Made by a program: the position numbers and the translations under genes
Notes under the pieces: generated by a model
Database searches by the model: none
Seen by the model: the letters and a program-made list of their open reading frames with translations, nothing else
What the model was told of the DNA's origin: nothing
Source: Phytoseiulus persimilis
Lineage: Eukaryota; Arthropoda; Arachnida; Mesostigmata; Phytoseiidae
Length of the DNA: 64,000 nt
Direction: 5' to 3'
Assembly: GCA_037576195.1 (NCBI GenBank)
Contig: CM075103.1
Coordinates: 10,416,001 to 10,480,000 of the forward strand
In this document: piece by piece, positions 23,701 to 36,288 of the stretch
Numbering within the stretch: position 1 is the stretch's first letter
Layout: the number at the start of each line of letters is the position of its first letter

Positions 23701-26700
23701 TCGCCCACGAGTGGAATCGATTCCACGCAGAAGGCTCGTGGAGCGCTAGTGATCGGTGTAATGTCTCTATTCGTCCGCGGACCGTTTCTTCTCCGAACAC
23801 GCATCTCGTTTGGGATGCGTGATCATTGATCAACTACCACGTTCGAGCGGGTACTTTCATCGACAAAGAAACGGGACAGCAGTAGACATGAGAGCCAATT
23901 ATCGTTTTTCGCTGTTCTGGGGAGAATTCGGGGCTCTTCAGCTCACAACGAAATAACTTGATGAATTCGCGAAACGCTAATGAACCCGTTTCTTCAAATT
24001 TTCTCGGGGACAGGTGAGCGGTCCGAATTTCCACCGAGGTTTCGAATTCCGCGCTGGACATCAAGTGACCCTCACGTCGGATCCAAGAGAGGATCACGAT
24101 ATTCTCGAAGCTCTCTCGATATCGGTTCGGTCTGATCGCATCGGAAGGAGAATCGATGACACTCACCTTTGACGAGGCTCTCCTTGTACTCTTCCTGGAT
24201 GCTCGTGGGCTTCGTGAAGTGAAATCGCTCGTTGTAGTGTATGTCGATACTTGTGTGGTTGTGATTGTCCGGTGAGACTGCATACGTCACGTTCACAGAC
24301 ACCAACCCAATTGATACACCGATTTGTGCGGGCAGACGCTCGTCGGTGAATGCCCTGCTGAGTCAAGATTCAGTCGTTAGTAAGAGCTCTCACCGAGGAA
24401 CCATTGGAAGCCAAGATTCTCCACGGCCATCGTGAACCGGATCGCCTTCGTTCAGATTCCGTGCAGCTCGAACAGTTTCTTTTTGGTCTTCAGGAGGAAC
24501 CCCAGGGGAGTTCAATGGATTCGCGAAGAAAGGAATTTCCCATGAATCTCGATGCGGAGTTCAGTTTCAAGTAGAAACGCTCGCTGGGAACGGCTGTACA
24601 GTATCCGGTCGCTCCAACTCAACCCAGGATTCTGACGTCCTGGAATCCCTCCAATTGTCATTTATTCGACAACTCATGAGACAATTCGTTGTGTCAGACG
24701 CGCGGCATTTTACGTAGGGAGTAGTTTTGTTCATTTATGGACCGTGACGTCATCGAATTCGCTGCCGGCGATCCGGCTATCTCAACGGTGCCGCCGTGGT
24801 CGCTCTGGATCTGCCTGGAAGGCATTCTATCTCACTTGCTAGGTCAACGGGACGACCTCGAGCGGTTCTCGGGACAGAACAAGCTGTCCATGCGTGATAT
24901 GATGAGAATGCCATCTAAAGTTGGGAGCAAACCAGGAGAGGCAACATGAGTTTAGGTAGTTTTCGGCACAGGGACGTCTCAAGACTTCACACGGTGAAGA
25001 TGAGAAACCGCGGGGAAGATGAAGACGGATGGAATAGTGATTGGATCAGCCGGGAAATCGGACGACTCATTTGAGCCAGTCGAGGAAGGATGGGTGCACA
25101 TGGAGCCGCGATCGGAAAGTTAGAAACTTCTCAGAGCAGGACAGAAATTCGCGATTCGAAGCTCTTGACGCGTTTCGTCTCTTCGCTCAGCTGGCAGCGC
25201 TGGATGGAGCATTCTCCTGTTGCGCCACGCGAGTGTCGTTCTCATGTACACACACGCTCTGACGAAGACACTGCAGTGGATAGTAATGGCTTAGAAGTAT
25301 TGCAAAACTGAAATTCCTGAAGATTCCATTCGGTTCAGCGCGGAGCATCCATCAGTCATTGTCATCGAGCGCTACAACAGAATTCCAGCGGTGAAATTTC
25401 AAGTATACGCTGCGAACGGTTCCGAATTCTATGTTGCGGGCTCGTTCACGTTTTCAAAAAAGTCCGTCCCCCGGTCCGGGGTGCAATGTCGAATTGGGAA
25501 CAGGAAGGCTGCGTATTCTGCTCGGCGAGAAAATTGCTCAGTGGTCGACTTTTCCCGCGAAGACGCTCTTTGCCGGTTTGGGAGGAAAGAGTCGCTCCGA
25601 TTGTGGCACGGTCCATCACCGAGGAGGGGTGAAAGTGTCGAGCACGAGCTCATGTACGATCATTAGTCCCAATAAGCCAGATCATTCTTAATCAAGGAGT
25701 CTAAACGCAGACCCGTGGGCAGTTTCCCTTCTCTGCGTTCGCCGATAATCCACGACAGCTTCGGAAAGTTCGAATGTGCAACCTCTGACCCCGATGCTTT
25801 TCGCCGACTCGATATCTCTGATTGTTGGTGATGATTCGGTCGGCGAAAGAGTCCCTATCCAGAGAAAGTGTCGGCAAGGATTGAGGAAAACGACCGACCA
25901 GAAATAGCCAGCGGAAAGAAAGAGTGGTCTGCCCACCGTCTCGTATCGTGCCTCTCTTGATTCGTTCAGCAGTTTTGATCATTTCCTAGTTGTCGCTTGG
26001 GGACGATTGGGTACACGTACTTCCCGACGTCGCCTTGGTTTCTGGCGGCCATGCGTTCTTCTGACCGTCGGAAACAGTACCGAGAGGGCCCTTAGAGTTT
26101 GCGAAACCCTGCTAGAGCTCTCCCCGGACACGAGACGACAAGAAATCACCTCCGGATTGCACGCCTCCGAATAATAGCTCCCCGAACGGAAGACTGGCGG
26201 AAGAAACGGGAGGTGCTGTCGAATTTCGGAGAAATAGATTTCCACGGCGGCACCCAGTCCTTAGACTTGAGGAAAACAGCCGTTGGCACGTCGTTGGTAA
26301 ACTTGCCGGTTTACGTAACACGGGACATCCGCGTCGCCCACTTCTCGTCGGCGCAGCCAGCCGATAGCTGATGAATCCAGCTTTACTTTGACGCTGACGC
26401 TCGTGGCTGATCGCGTATTAATAACCGCAGAGGCGTCTCCAGGAACTTTCCAGTTTCGAAATCCTTCTCCCGGGAGACCCTTCACACGGGAGCGAGTATA
26501 CAGCAGATCTCAGGCCCGAGACCAGAATGTCGTTCGTTTGAGTTCTTGCGCGAATCTCCGATAGCAAAATGCCTTGAAGATGGTCATTGCCCTCATCGAC
26601 CGCCTATCTCCAGAATCCGCTCGACGCCTCGAGTTGAGCCGAGTCGAGTAGACTTCACGAATCATTCTCCGCCTTCGCCAACTCCATAAATTAAGATCCA

Positions 26701-29700
26701 TCGCCTCTCGAGTTCCAGATAGGTGGGGCCTCGCAGATTTATATTCCGCATATCGAACGAGTCTTGGCAGAGATTCAAACGAGAATTAGTTTGCGAATGA
26801 GTAGGACAAAAAAGATGACTACGCGAACGGCCGGAACTCTACTTCGCGTTCAAGCCCAGAGTTCAACCAGGGCTCGTATCACTTCGTCCATGCGCGCGGA
26901 TGGTAGGCAAACCCACCGCAGGGAATCTCCCCCGTTGTCGAGGTTCCTGAGTGTCGTGCCAGACCGTGCGAGTCAGCTCAGAACCATTCTTCCCAAACAT
27001 TGGTCCGCAAATCGCTTAGACGAGATGAAAAGATTCTCGTACACTTACACGATCACCTTGGCCGAACGGCCTGATACTTGTTACAGATGAACATGATCAC
27101 GAGCGGCGTACACCAGCATGCCAAGACATATCGCTTGAGGAGAATGTTCCCTTGGCAAACTGGTCGACTTCACACGATTGGGTCCGCAGAGTACATGCTC
27201 GGGTTGTTCTCATGGTGATTTTCCGTTCTGATCCTTGTATTCAAGAAAACTTACATTTCTGCGCATGGCACATACAGAGCCTCAAGCCGCACTTTCGTGA
27301 GATCTCTCCATAATACATCTCGGGACTACAAGCGCAGAGACCTCCTTTTCGTTCGAGGTCTCGAACTCTCTGGATCAATGTGAGGCAATCGTATTCGTAC
27401 CGCATTCCCTCTTGTTTCCGGGCACCCCCCAAACGACGGGCACCATTCGGTAGGTTTGGAAAAAGGCGGGCCTGCCCTCAGACCGCGAAAACCTGTGTTA
27501 AAGCGATGGTCCCTGATGGATGGTCTTCTCTCGGAGCGCCGGACAATGGACGACCATGCCTCTTGGTCAGATAGGAGGCGATAGCCATTCAGATCCTCAT
27601 CCTCAATCGTGGAAAATATTGCGTCTCGAAGAGATAGAACAATGATATAATTCTGGGCGCTCACGGACATATATATGCAGTAGCGCAGAGAAAGAACAGA
27701 GCTTCCATTAATGTCAGGATGTTGCCCGCATTTCTGATCGCTTCTCCTTCCCGGGATGAGGAGAGCAAGAGAGGGAACTATGAGGAAAAGGCGATCGGCG
27801 AGGTTGATAATCTTCGTTTTTGTGCGCTCGGAATTTATAGATGCTTGATGGAAATTTACATCATTCAACAGATCCTCAGGCCATGAGAATAATTACTGGC
27901 TCGGTGTCCGTGGGTATCAGTGGCAAACACGTCCGCCGCCCAAATACTGCATACCAGGTGATGGTTGCACGCTCGCTCTGTGATTCAATTCGGGGAAGGA
28001 GATTTCGCGGACAGTAAATTGCCTGGAACGACCTGCTCCAAACTCAGCTTAATCGATTTGTGCTCATCAAAGCCCTATTTTCGGCAAGGCGGCATATCGC
28101 AGGATTCCGGTCAAGACAACAGCAGAGCCGCGGAGAAAGATAGAGGCAAAGTCGAGAAGGGGTAACGAACTCTCAGGAAGAGCCTGAGTATCTTCGGTTC
28201 TAGGCTAGCTGTTGAGAATGGAAATCAGACCGATCCAGGGTCCGATCATTTCGAGTTTTCGCTTCATGGAGGTGTTTGCATCGTTGGTGGATATAACCAT
28301 TTGATCGAGCGGCTGAGCAATTAGGAAAATTTCCAGGTCAAATTCTTTGATATATTCACGAGACTGTCACAAAACCAGTTGTGGCACTACGCCCTCACTT
28401 CCTGATCGCGGGTGGAAGACAGCAATCCATCCAAACGTTATCCCCATCTTCATCAAATTGACTTTCCCTGTTCCAGAGAAGACGGAGTACTTGTGGTGGA
28501 AGGAGAAACGACGGCCGCAGCTCGAAGGAGGAGAGTTCCCCTCTTCTAGACGACGATGACAAATGTTTGCCGTGTCGACACAAAAAGCTGAGGAGACTTC
28601 CTTCGTTGCGGTAAAAATGCACGGCCTGAATCGGGGGAGGCAGACCGAAAGGATCGCTCCATTCTAACAGCGCCTCCAGAGGCATCGTTCCAACGGACAG
28701 ATAGAATCCGTTGACAGTTGTGGAAACCTCGTGTTTCCAGGACAGAAACACGAGAAAGAAAACCAGAAATGACCGTTCCGCGCACCTCCTGGCCCTAACT
28801 GAAAGGTTCCTTCATGAATAGAATCGTAATGACAGCCCTTATCGCAACTGCCATCATATTGATGAAGAAATCACGAGTTCATGACTCCCGAAGACTACGT
28901 GGAACCTCACGGGTTCCCCAGCGTCGGATGGGAGAGATTTCCCCCCTGGAGAATTCCATGGAGCGAATTCCTGGGAACCGCAACCCCTGGACTCAATTCT
29001 TCGACTGGTTTCATTCTCCTAGAAGGAGGTTGAGAACTCTCAATCGAGGGGATGCGCTTGGCGTTTCTGAGGGGACTCGGTTGAATATCAATGAGCTCAC
29101 TGCAACTCAATGCCACGATTGCTGGGTGCAATCGAGATAGAACGAGGGGTTCCGCCATCTTGGACTTAGGTCCTTCGATTCTGCGTCCATCTCCGATTCG
29201 TAGCCGCGGCGATGCTTAGACTGTTGGGGAGGCTGTGGAAGATTGAGGCTGACTTCCAAGCATGAGGGAGTCAGTCCAAGGCGGCTTCTGGGTCGCTTCT
29301 TTCTCTCTGGATGTCAGAGTATAAGCAATCGTGTTTCTCGAATCCGAATGGTACGTTCCAATCGTCGGATACCCTCTCCCAATAGTCTTATCTCGCAATA
29401 GGGTCAAAAGATTGACAGGCATGTCCTCACATCAGAAAAAATACGGTGTCCAGAAATGAAAAGCGTCGATCTCCCTCAACCGATATGGCGAGCAGCCCAC
29501 AGCGAGTGTAGCAGGGAAACGTTCTTAGATCAGGTTTTTCTTGAAATCTGGAACGCTCTGGACTCTGGCCAGGCGCGAACAATGATGCCGGTTTTTGATC
29601 GCCGCTTCCCTCGAGCTCGCTCCGCTTCGTCGTAACGATGGAAACAAAGCAGTCGTTTCTTCAGTGTAAATCTGCAAGTGCGTGAGAGTGCGAGCGAATG

Positions 29701-32700
29701 ATCGCTTCCGATGAATCACAATGTTCGACAGTCGAAAGCGCTCGAACACGTGCCGCCTTTCACTATCGGGCTGGCTGCTTGGCTGGCTGACTGAGAGAGT
29801 GCTAATGGTGACTACGATCTTCTATCGACGATCGGACCGAACTGAGCAGCAACAAATTGCCGCCATTAATTAAAGCATGAAATGTTTGGACTCACTGAAG
29901 TGAAATTCATGCACGATCGATGCGATCGGGTAAACAGCAATAGATGCCGAAAATTTCAGAGCGAGGACCAGAACACCGCCACTTTGAAAGATGAGAGACT
30001 CTTCTGGATTTCAGTGGAACCCGATTCAGAATTAATTGATTGAAAAAAGAAAGAAAATGGTGTTGTTACCGAGCACGATACTTCGGGTTCATCAAACTCG
30101 CAATAATTTGTCTAATCTCGGAGAAAAACTCGAGGAGATCTTCTAGGGAAAGGCAAATTACGATCAGTCATTCCACGAAGAAAATGGAACTGGGTACGAA
30201 ATTCCTGAGCTCGTATCTCGGGTCCGCGCCCTTCCAGCGTCTGGAGATTCTCAGCAAGTGGTGAAAATCTGCCGAATATCGCCAAACCACCCACGGCAAT
30301 TGGACTTTATCGGAGCGTCTAATGACTTCAAATATCAGAGGCAAATATCAATTCTGCAACCTCCGTGCGGAGAACGCATGGAAATTCACATTATCGTTCC
30401 CACTTCCCTTAATCGCATCTTCTGATAGAAATCTATGAGGGGATGTCGGCGAGTGAAATTGTCGTAGGTTTCTCACTTCTCGGATCTAGCGAAAACGACC
30501 GTAGGAACTCATCAGAAGATTCGAAGATGATATTTCGGCGCAGATTAAACGCGAATGCGAAAACGTGGAAGGAGGGTCGATCAAACCCAAGGAAGCGATG
30601 ATTGAGGGAACCAGCAGAAGCTGAAGGGCGACATTAGGTTTTGCATGTTGAACTTCCGGATCGCAACTAACTTGAAAAACGTGTTGGTGGACGCTTGCGC
30701 AACGTGCCATCCTCCTCCGTGAATCGCTGTCAAAATCGAAGCGCCGACCGCCAACGATACGGTCACGCATAGACACGTCGTGATCCTTTCTCGTCGGATT
30801 CCTGAAACGAAGCGAAGCCACAAAGGGCACATGAGACATTGGACTGCGAGCGAGTTCTTCTGCCATGGTCTATCCTGAGGCGATCTATTTTAAGAACACT
30901 TGTCCGGCCGGCAAACTAAGCAAACGAGAAAGCGACCCGTCAAGCAGGCAAGCGGGCCGTCGCGCGACGACACAGTTTGAGTGAAGGCCGGAGGAGCTGA
31001 TTCCGGGGCGATGTGCAGGGCAAGCAACCTTGTCCTCCGGATGGCCGCTGGGAGCTTTGGCCGCTGGCGCGAACCCAACAGGAAACCGCGACGACATCGT
31101 CGTCAACGACGGAATTCGGCGAAAATTTGTCACGATTATGTGTACTCCTAGATCAGATCAGATCGGAGACGACGCGAGAGGAAAATTCTCTCAAACGGGT
31201 GTCTTTGACGGTGTGATGGCGAACATGGGAGCGCTTTCAAATCTGGAGGGCGTTCTCGCTTAATTGGACTTCGGGAACTCTGCTGCAGTGCCGGAGTATT
31301 TACTTCAACGATCTTGTCGAAGTAATATTCGTGCCAAGACGCGATATAATAACGATTCGGAGACTTTGGTAAACAGTTTCGGTAGCGTTGCTCAAAAACA
31401 CTTGAGTCGAAAGTAATTGATACAATTATTGTAATTTCATGTGAAAATTATCGCGGAATATTCAAAAGGGCACTCGTTCTACAAAGAGTGAAGGCCTCTC
31501 TCCACCACTGGAAACCAAGTATATCATATGATTCACTTGGGAGCATTTCTCTGATCTACCATCTGATCTTCACATGCGATGCAATACTTATGTGATTTTT
31601 TTTCTCCGGCCGCAACGAAACTCCACCCACGGGAGGTATTGACGATAATTGCCCCCCAAAGCTCATACCACCGTTTCTCGTTTCTCGCATGGCTTTCTCC
31701 ACAGGTTACTTTCTCCAGATGCCGATATTCTCGGACGTTGAGCTGCGTGGCAGATACGACTCCAACCTTGAATTATAATCCAACATGGTTCGCAACGCTT
31801 TTTGAGGGAGTCTAGCCATCGGACAGGAAGGGTGTTTCAGAATGGCGCCACACGACTGGTTCACAATGGCCTATCGAGCAGACCGAAAGATCGACTCCGC
31901 AAGAATGGAACTACTCTTGTTGCAAGTGGGACTTCAGGCGGAGTTCTCACAAAGTTTTCCATTTAGCGGAGTTACCCAATGCAGAGTCCCGATTTTTCCA
32001 CCACTTCGAGGTCCATGAAAATCAAGCTGGAATACTACAAGTGTACTCCGAACGAATATTCGGACGTATGCAATCATCGTTCGCCCGATGGACCTTATTT
32101 TCTGCGCTGAATTGGTTGAAGACACACGACGAGCCCTTGATGAAATGGCTTTTATTTAATGCAGCCGCAGGACGCTACAATTTTTCAGCGCTGCCACTGC
32201 TCGAACAGACGTCACAAATGAACATTCCAGATTCTAGCTGGGGGCTCGGAGCTTAATGGACCTTTCGAGGAGTTTTCGCTCGACCAAGTGCATGATTTAT
32301 TGCTCGGGAAAATCTGACGGAGGAATCGAGTTGGCTCGTTGCGAGTTCCGACCGTTCAAAACGGAATGTTCGAGAGAGCTTCCCACTCGCCGTAAATTAC
32401 GGTCAGCCTTGCTCTCCTGGAACGATCGTGAGGAATGAACTGCCAGTCAAAAGATCACGAGTGAAAGAAGGAGTCGGGGAGATGTTCAGCCAGCCGGATG
32501 GTTATCCCAAATCTCGCGGCCAGTTTGTGTCAGGAGGGGGGAGGGTGGGGGCGGGGTGTCCCGCAGCCAACTATCTGTCGCTCACCGCTGCATAACCTAT
32601 CGCAATCCTTGGGTTCGGTCCCTAATACGATTTTCGATCGGTCCGCTCGTTGCGGTAGCCCGGGGTGATGTTTGATGAATCGGCAAGCAGCAGCACGAGC

Positions 32701-33648
32701 AATCGGAGGATTTGAAAATATTCAAATGCTTAGTGGGCGCCGACCCTTGCCGGAGAGGCCATGAGTACCGAATACCGAATGTATTCAGAATACAGGCCAC
32801 GACTACAACATCGACGAAAAAAAACTCCTCGAGGATTTAAAGCTCAAGGACGCGGCGATGCATCTTTGTTTTTTCTGCTTTCGGTGAATTTATACTTTGA
32901 ATTTTCAAACGGGGAACCGAGCGGGCAGACGATCCAGCCGCGGTCCAGCTCGAGAAGAGCTGCTGTGTGCCCCGTGCCAAGAAAGAGTGAGAATGAAGAG
33001 AAACCTCTTTTCCGAACGCCATTTTCAGTGTGCGACACCAACGCACAACTTTTGAGAAGCGAGCGGGGGAATCTGCATTTCAGATGAAGCCCTCACGAGT
33101 TGACAACTCTTCGATTCCGCGAGATTTCGGTGAAGAACCAGCGACGTAAGGAGAGGAACTTCGAATTCATGGAGCTGCGTTACCCGCTTACGAGGGAATC
33201 ACAGCGAGAAGCTCTCCTGTCGACCCATGACAGAGTTCTCTCTTGTCGGAACATCTCGAGATCGGTCAGGCTCTTTCCTCAAGTTATTCTACTCGCGAAG
33301 GGATCGTTCGAGAACGGAAAGGGTTTCAGTTCCTTGGATATCAAATGCAAGTGGTCGTGTACGGCTCCGACGCCGCCACGTAAACAATTCCGAATGTCAA
33401 TACAGACAGAACTGTGACTGACAATGGTATAGAGGAGGCAGGAGAAAAATCGAACGGCGATAGCGGCAGCAGCTTCGTTGAAGACACCAACCTGGCACTA
33501 TGATGAGGAAGGCCACAAATAACGTGACGAACGCTATGCAGATGAATAGCTCTGGGGTGTCCACAGTTACGTGGGTTCTGTTTGGATCCGCGTGAAGGGC
33601 TGGACCTCCATCTTCCCGCCAGGCATCGAACCACCCGGCCGTCATGCT
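20786..33648 (-). CDS. DUOXA: Dual oxidase maturation factor (DUOXA / NIP, moladietz) homologue
   Basis: Exons in transcript order: 33648-33492 (ATG at 33645), 30801-30672, 24354-24167, 22994-22668, 21015-20786 (stop). They join in phase to 342 residues; human DUOXA1 is about the same length. The start MTAGWFDAWREDGGP matches the GWFDA opening of insect NIP. Then follow a first membrane helix ending FLIIVPG, GIRRERITTCL and a second helix, the conserved QASTNTFFK, a lumenal region with NVT and NHT glycosylation sequons and HYNERFHF, the LPYPIL motif, and further helices (SYFLWWSFGLWLLSN, then GAYLFSVTGLVMLMS). The last exon gives a hydrophobic end (LSFGISVVFIL) and a charged tail; its acceptor is weak, so it is the least certain part, although total length and phase fit. 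In the family, the protein sits in the ER membrane and is needed for folding, exit and surface activity of the hydrogen-peroxide-producing dual oxidase. No DUOX gene is in this window. Confidence 0.92.
24355..30671 (-). other. 6.3-kb intron of DUOXA; no nested gene recognised
   Basis: The second intron of DUOXA, flanked by donor AA|gttagt at 30672/30671 and acceptor cag at 24355. It holds several open frames, the longest on the minus strand at 27868-27326 (180 codons), within the size expected by chance. A stretch near 28740-28650 (minus) is hydrophobic but shows no family signature I would trust. No repeats of note were seen. Confidence 0.6.
32536..32556 (+). other. G-quadruplex-type sequence in DUOXA intron 1
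   Basis: Four G runs of at least three (six, three, five and four G) are separated by single bases (A, T, C), the classic short-loop pattern for a stable G-quadruplex. The G-rich strand is the plus strand, which is the template strand for DUOXA transcription. Confidence 0.75.
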
Positions 33649-35207
33649 CTGTAAGGAAAACTCGTTTGTCAAAATCTTCACAATGAGGAATGGCATCTAT
33701 CTATCCTAGTTCGATAGGGTAGGGTATTCGAGTCGATAACGGATGCCCGGACGAGAGTACTCCGTACAAAAGGGCGGAAATTGCCACCATAGAACTGAGA
33801 TAATATTTACTCGAACGATCGAAACTGAATAACTCCTCCCAACAGTTGAAGTTGGTAGGGGTGCTTGGACCCGAAACAGCGTCGATGGAGCCAATATTCC
33901 ACCTCTTGCGAATATCGCGGGAAGGTTCGAAAAAACGTTGTATGTTTCGTGTCGAGTCCTCCTGGATTTTCTTTCGAGCGAGTCGAGCCGATGTTTGGCC
34001 GGTGGGACGGTCATAAAACTCTCGAAGAGTCCAGGAGAGACGTGTCGTACTAATGGTGGGAATCCGTAAACTCGGAATCATTAAATGCAGCACTACCATA
34101 AAAAAGAGTAACCGACTCGTTACCCCAAGGTCGTAAATGGGTCGCTCTAGCGCCCATGTGTTTGTTTACATGGAGTCAAATGCAAATGCTCGGTACAGTA
34201 GTTCCATGTTCGGATATAACCCCGACATCGGGCGGTTCTAGTCGACGACCCTAGGGACCGTTTCTTCTCGCACCGCTGCAGCTCCTGTGAACTTAATTGC
34301 GCACAAATCACAAAGATCGCGCTGGATCGAAGGGGGATAACGAAGGGAAACGCGAAAAATCACAATCGTAATTCAGCTTTTGTTCAGTAAGGGTTGTCAA
34401 GAGACAACGTTCATGTGGGCTTGGCTCCGACGTATATTCCCATGAGTCACAATGACGTCCTTCACGGCTCTGTGGGGTCACCAGTGTATCGGCGGCTAGG
34501 CCGAGAAGACCTTAAACTGTTTATCAAATTCTCTGCCCACTGTGGAATATTACAACGCGTATGTCGCTCCTGTGGAACGTTCAAAACAAAAACCGCTCAG
34601 CTTGGCCTCGCTTGCGGTCAATGCGTCTGCTTGCATATCAACAGATTCCCCACCGGAGCTGATTCGGGGGCTGAGGACTTTCTGGAGAACTCTGAGTTCT
34701 CGAGCCACGCGAATTGAGGTGTGGGACAACGGACATCCTGTGTGTAGGAGTCCAAAAGCAAGGATTCCGAGATCAAACGGAAACTTCGTAGAGTTTCGGA
34801 ATAGCTCACCACGTTCCGGGTCTGAACGGCATTCTATCATCGAGCTGTGCTCACAACGGTGCTTCACTCTAATCCCGAGGCGCACAACCCACAGAGTTCG
34901 TCATATCCGTCGATTCGGAGCACGAGAGTAGCAGCGAATGAATCCCAGTTACGGATCGAGCTTTTCAGTAAGAATGTCTGCAACACGTTTGCACTCAATG
35001 AGCACTTGGTTTTCACTGCGGAATTCCGATTAGCGTGTTGATACCACCTCCGACGGAGGGCTCACTGTCGAAGCCACAAACAAGTAGTTGCTTTCCTGCT
35101 GGACCACGGGGAGCAGCTCGCTCCGTGCCGAACCGGAAAATACCGACGACCGTCTGGGCCCGCGAGGCAGCCCTCCCCGAAGGGGCCGAACCGGGGCTCA
35201 AGGATGC

Positions 35208-35240
35208 AGAAGCCCTCGCACCAAGCAAGCGAGGGCTTCT
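35208..35240. repeat. Perfect 12-bp inverted repeat (hairpin) in a GC-rich patch
   Basis: AGAAGCCCTCGC at 35208-35219 is exactly mirrored by GCGAGGGCTTCT at 35229-35240 around a 9-base loop. The surrounding 35.09-35.28 kb is clearly GC-richer than its flanks and has other short self-complementary bits (CCCCGAAGGGG near 35175). On the plus strand the stem is followed by a short pyrimidine tract (ttctttccc), similar in form to a bacterial intrinsic terminator, though without a clean T run. Confidence 0.85.
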
Positions 35241-36207
35241 TTCCCGAAGACGTGGAAGAGTGAACGCTACGCGGAGGAGATGAGCCGCAACAATTAGCTC
35301 TGCATCATATGGAAAGCCGATCGGCTTATCCGGTCGTAGAGCTATCATTTCGGAGCCTTGCTTTCGAAGCCCAACCACGGCTTTTGATCCATTCACCTTT
35401 CTCAACTATGATGAACTTCGGAACTTGGTCTGAAGTCAGGCAGAATCCGGTCCGAGGTTGCCCGGTGTTAACGCAGTCTTCACACTGGAGTCCACAGGCG
35501 AAGTTTCTCGACAAACTTATCCCATGCAGCGGAATGCAACGGAATCCGCTTGGACGCCACGGGACGGCCCTCTCCCAATGTAGTCGTATTAACCGGACTT
35601 CACTGTATAAATCTCCCGAAAAATGTCGCATGGACGGGGAGAAATGGGGATTATGTCCGACCATCCGAAGTTCGACGACTAAAAGGTTCGCTGGTCTCAG
35701 GCTGATGAGCGAGGCTGGCTCAAGGTTGCATGAACTTCTCCTCAAACGATTTTATTGTGAGCTCCGCGGATCCTTTCCATGCAGAAACATTCGATTCCGG
35801 CGTCGATTCAGATCGTTCGATCCGAAAGAGATCAAATCCGGTCACAGACATTCATTTGAGCCCATGGTCAGTCAGAAGTGACAGGAAGGGGTTGTCACGT
35901 CATGTCGTAAAGGTCACTCTTGCAGCTCTGCCGATCATTCGAAGCTCGCCACCTCGTTCTCGTGCCGCGCCTCATTCCATCTTTTATCCTCGTTTCTCTC
36001 TTTTTTTTCGGGAGAAAGCTACGCCTTTGTCGAGCATTTACGTAACGCAACAAACTACGTGCATTGAAAGGTCTCACCGAACTTGTCAATCCATCTTGAA
36101 GTCAGTGAATGAGTGATGGGCGGTCAAGACTTGTCGGGATTGATTAGTTTTTTTTTTATCCACTTAGCGTTTGAGGGCTTGTAGAACGATTTTCTGGCTT
36201 GCTTGAA

Positions 36208-36288
36208 TGAACTCACAAGGCTCAACGAGAAGAGGTGACGATCATCTGGACACGAGCGGGCAAGTCGAACGGCTTCAGTGAGCCAGTG
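36208..36288 (-). CDS. Weak candidate internal exon, unknown protein
   Basis: On the minus strand an acceptor (aacccttcag) and a good donor (CTT|gtgagt) bracket about 27 codons reading NTHWLTEAVRLARSCPDDRH and onward. The borders are approximate. The small size and lack of a partner exon or recognised family make it only a candidate. Confidence 0.18.

Noticed and set aside
27326-27868. 180-codon minus-strand open frame in the large DUOXA intron
   Set aside because: No recognised motif, uneven composition, and within the length expected by chance for 64 kb.
28650-28751. Hydrophobic minus-strand stretch suspected to be a chemoreceptor fragment
   Set aside because: The C-terminal Thr-Tyr...Gln-Phe signature of gustatory receptors was not found and no second piece could be joined.
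35309-35881. 190-codon plus-strand open frame
   Set aside because: About the chance maximum; no domain and no splice or start context; the opposite strand is also open.
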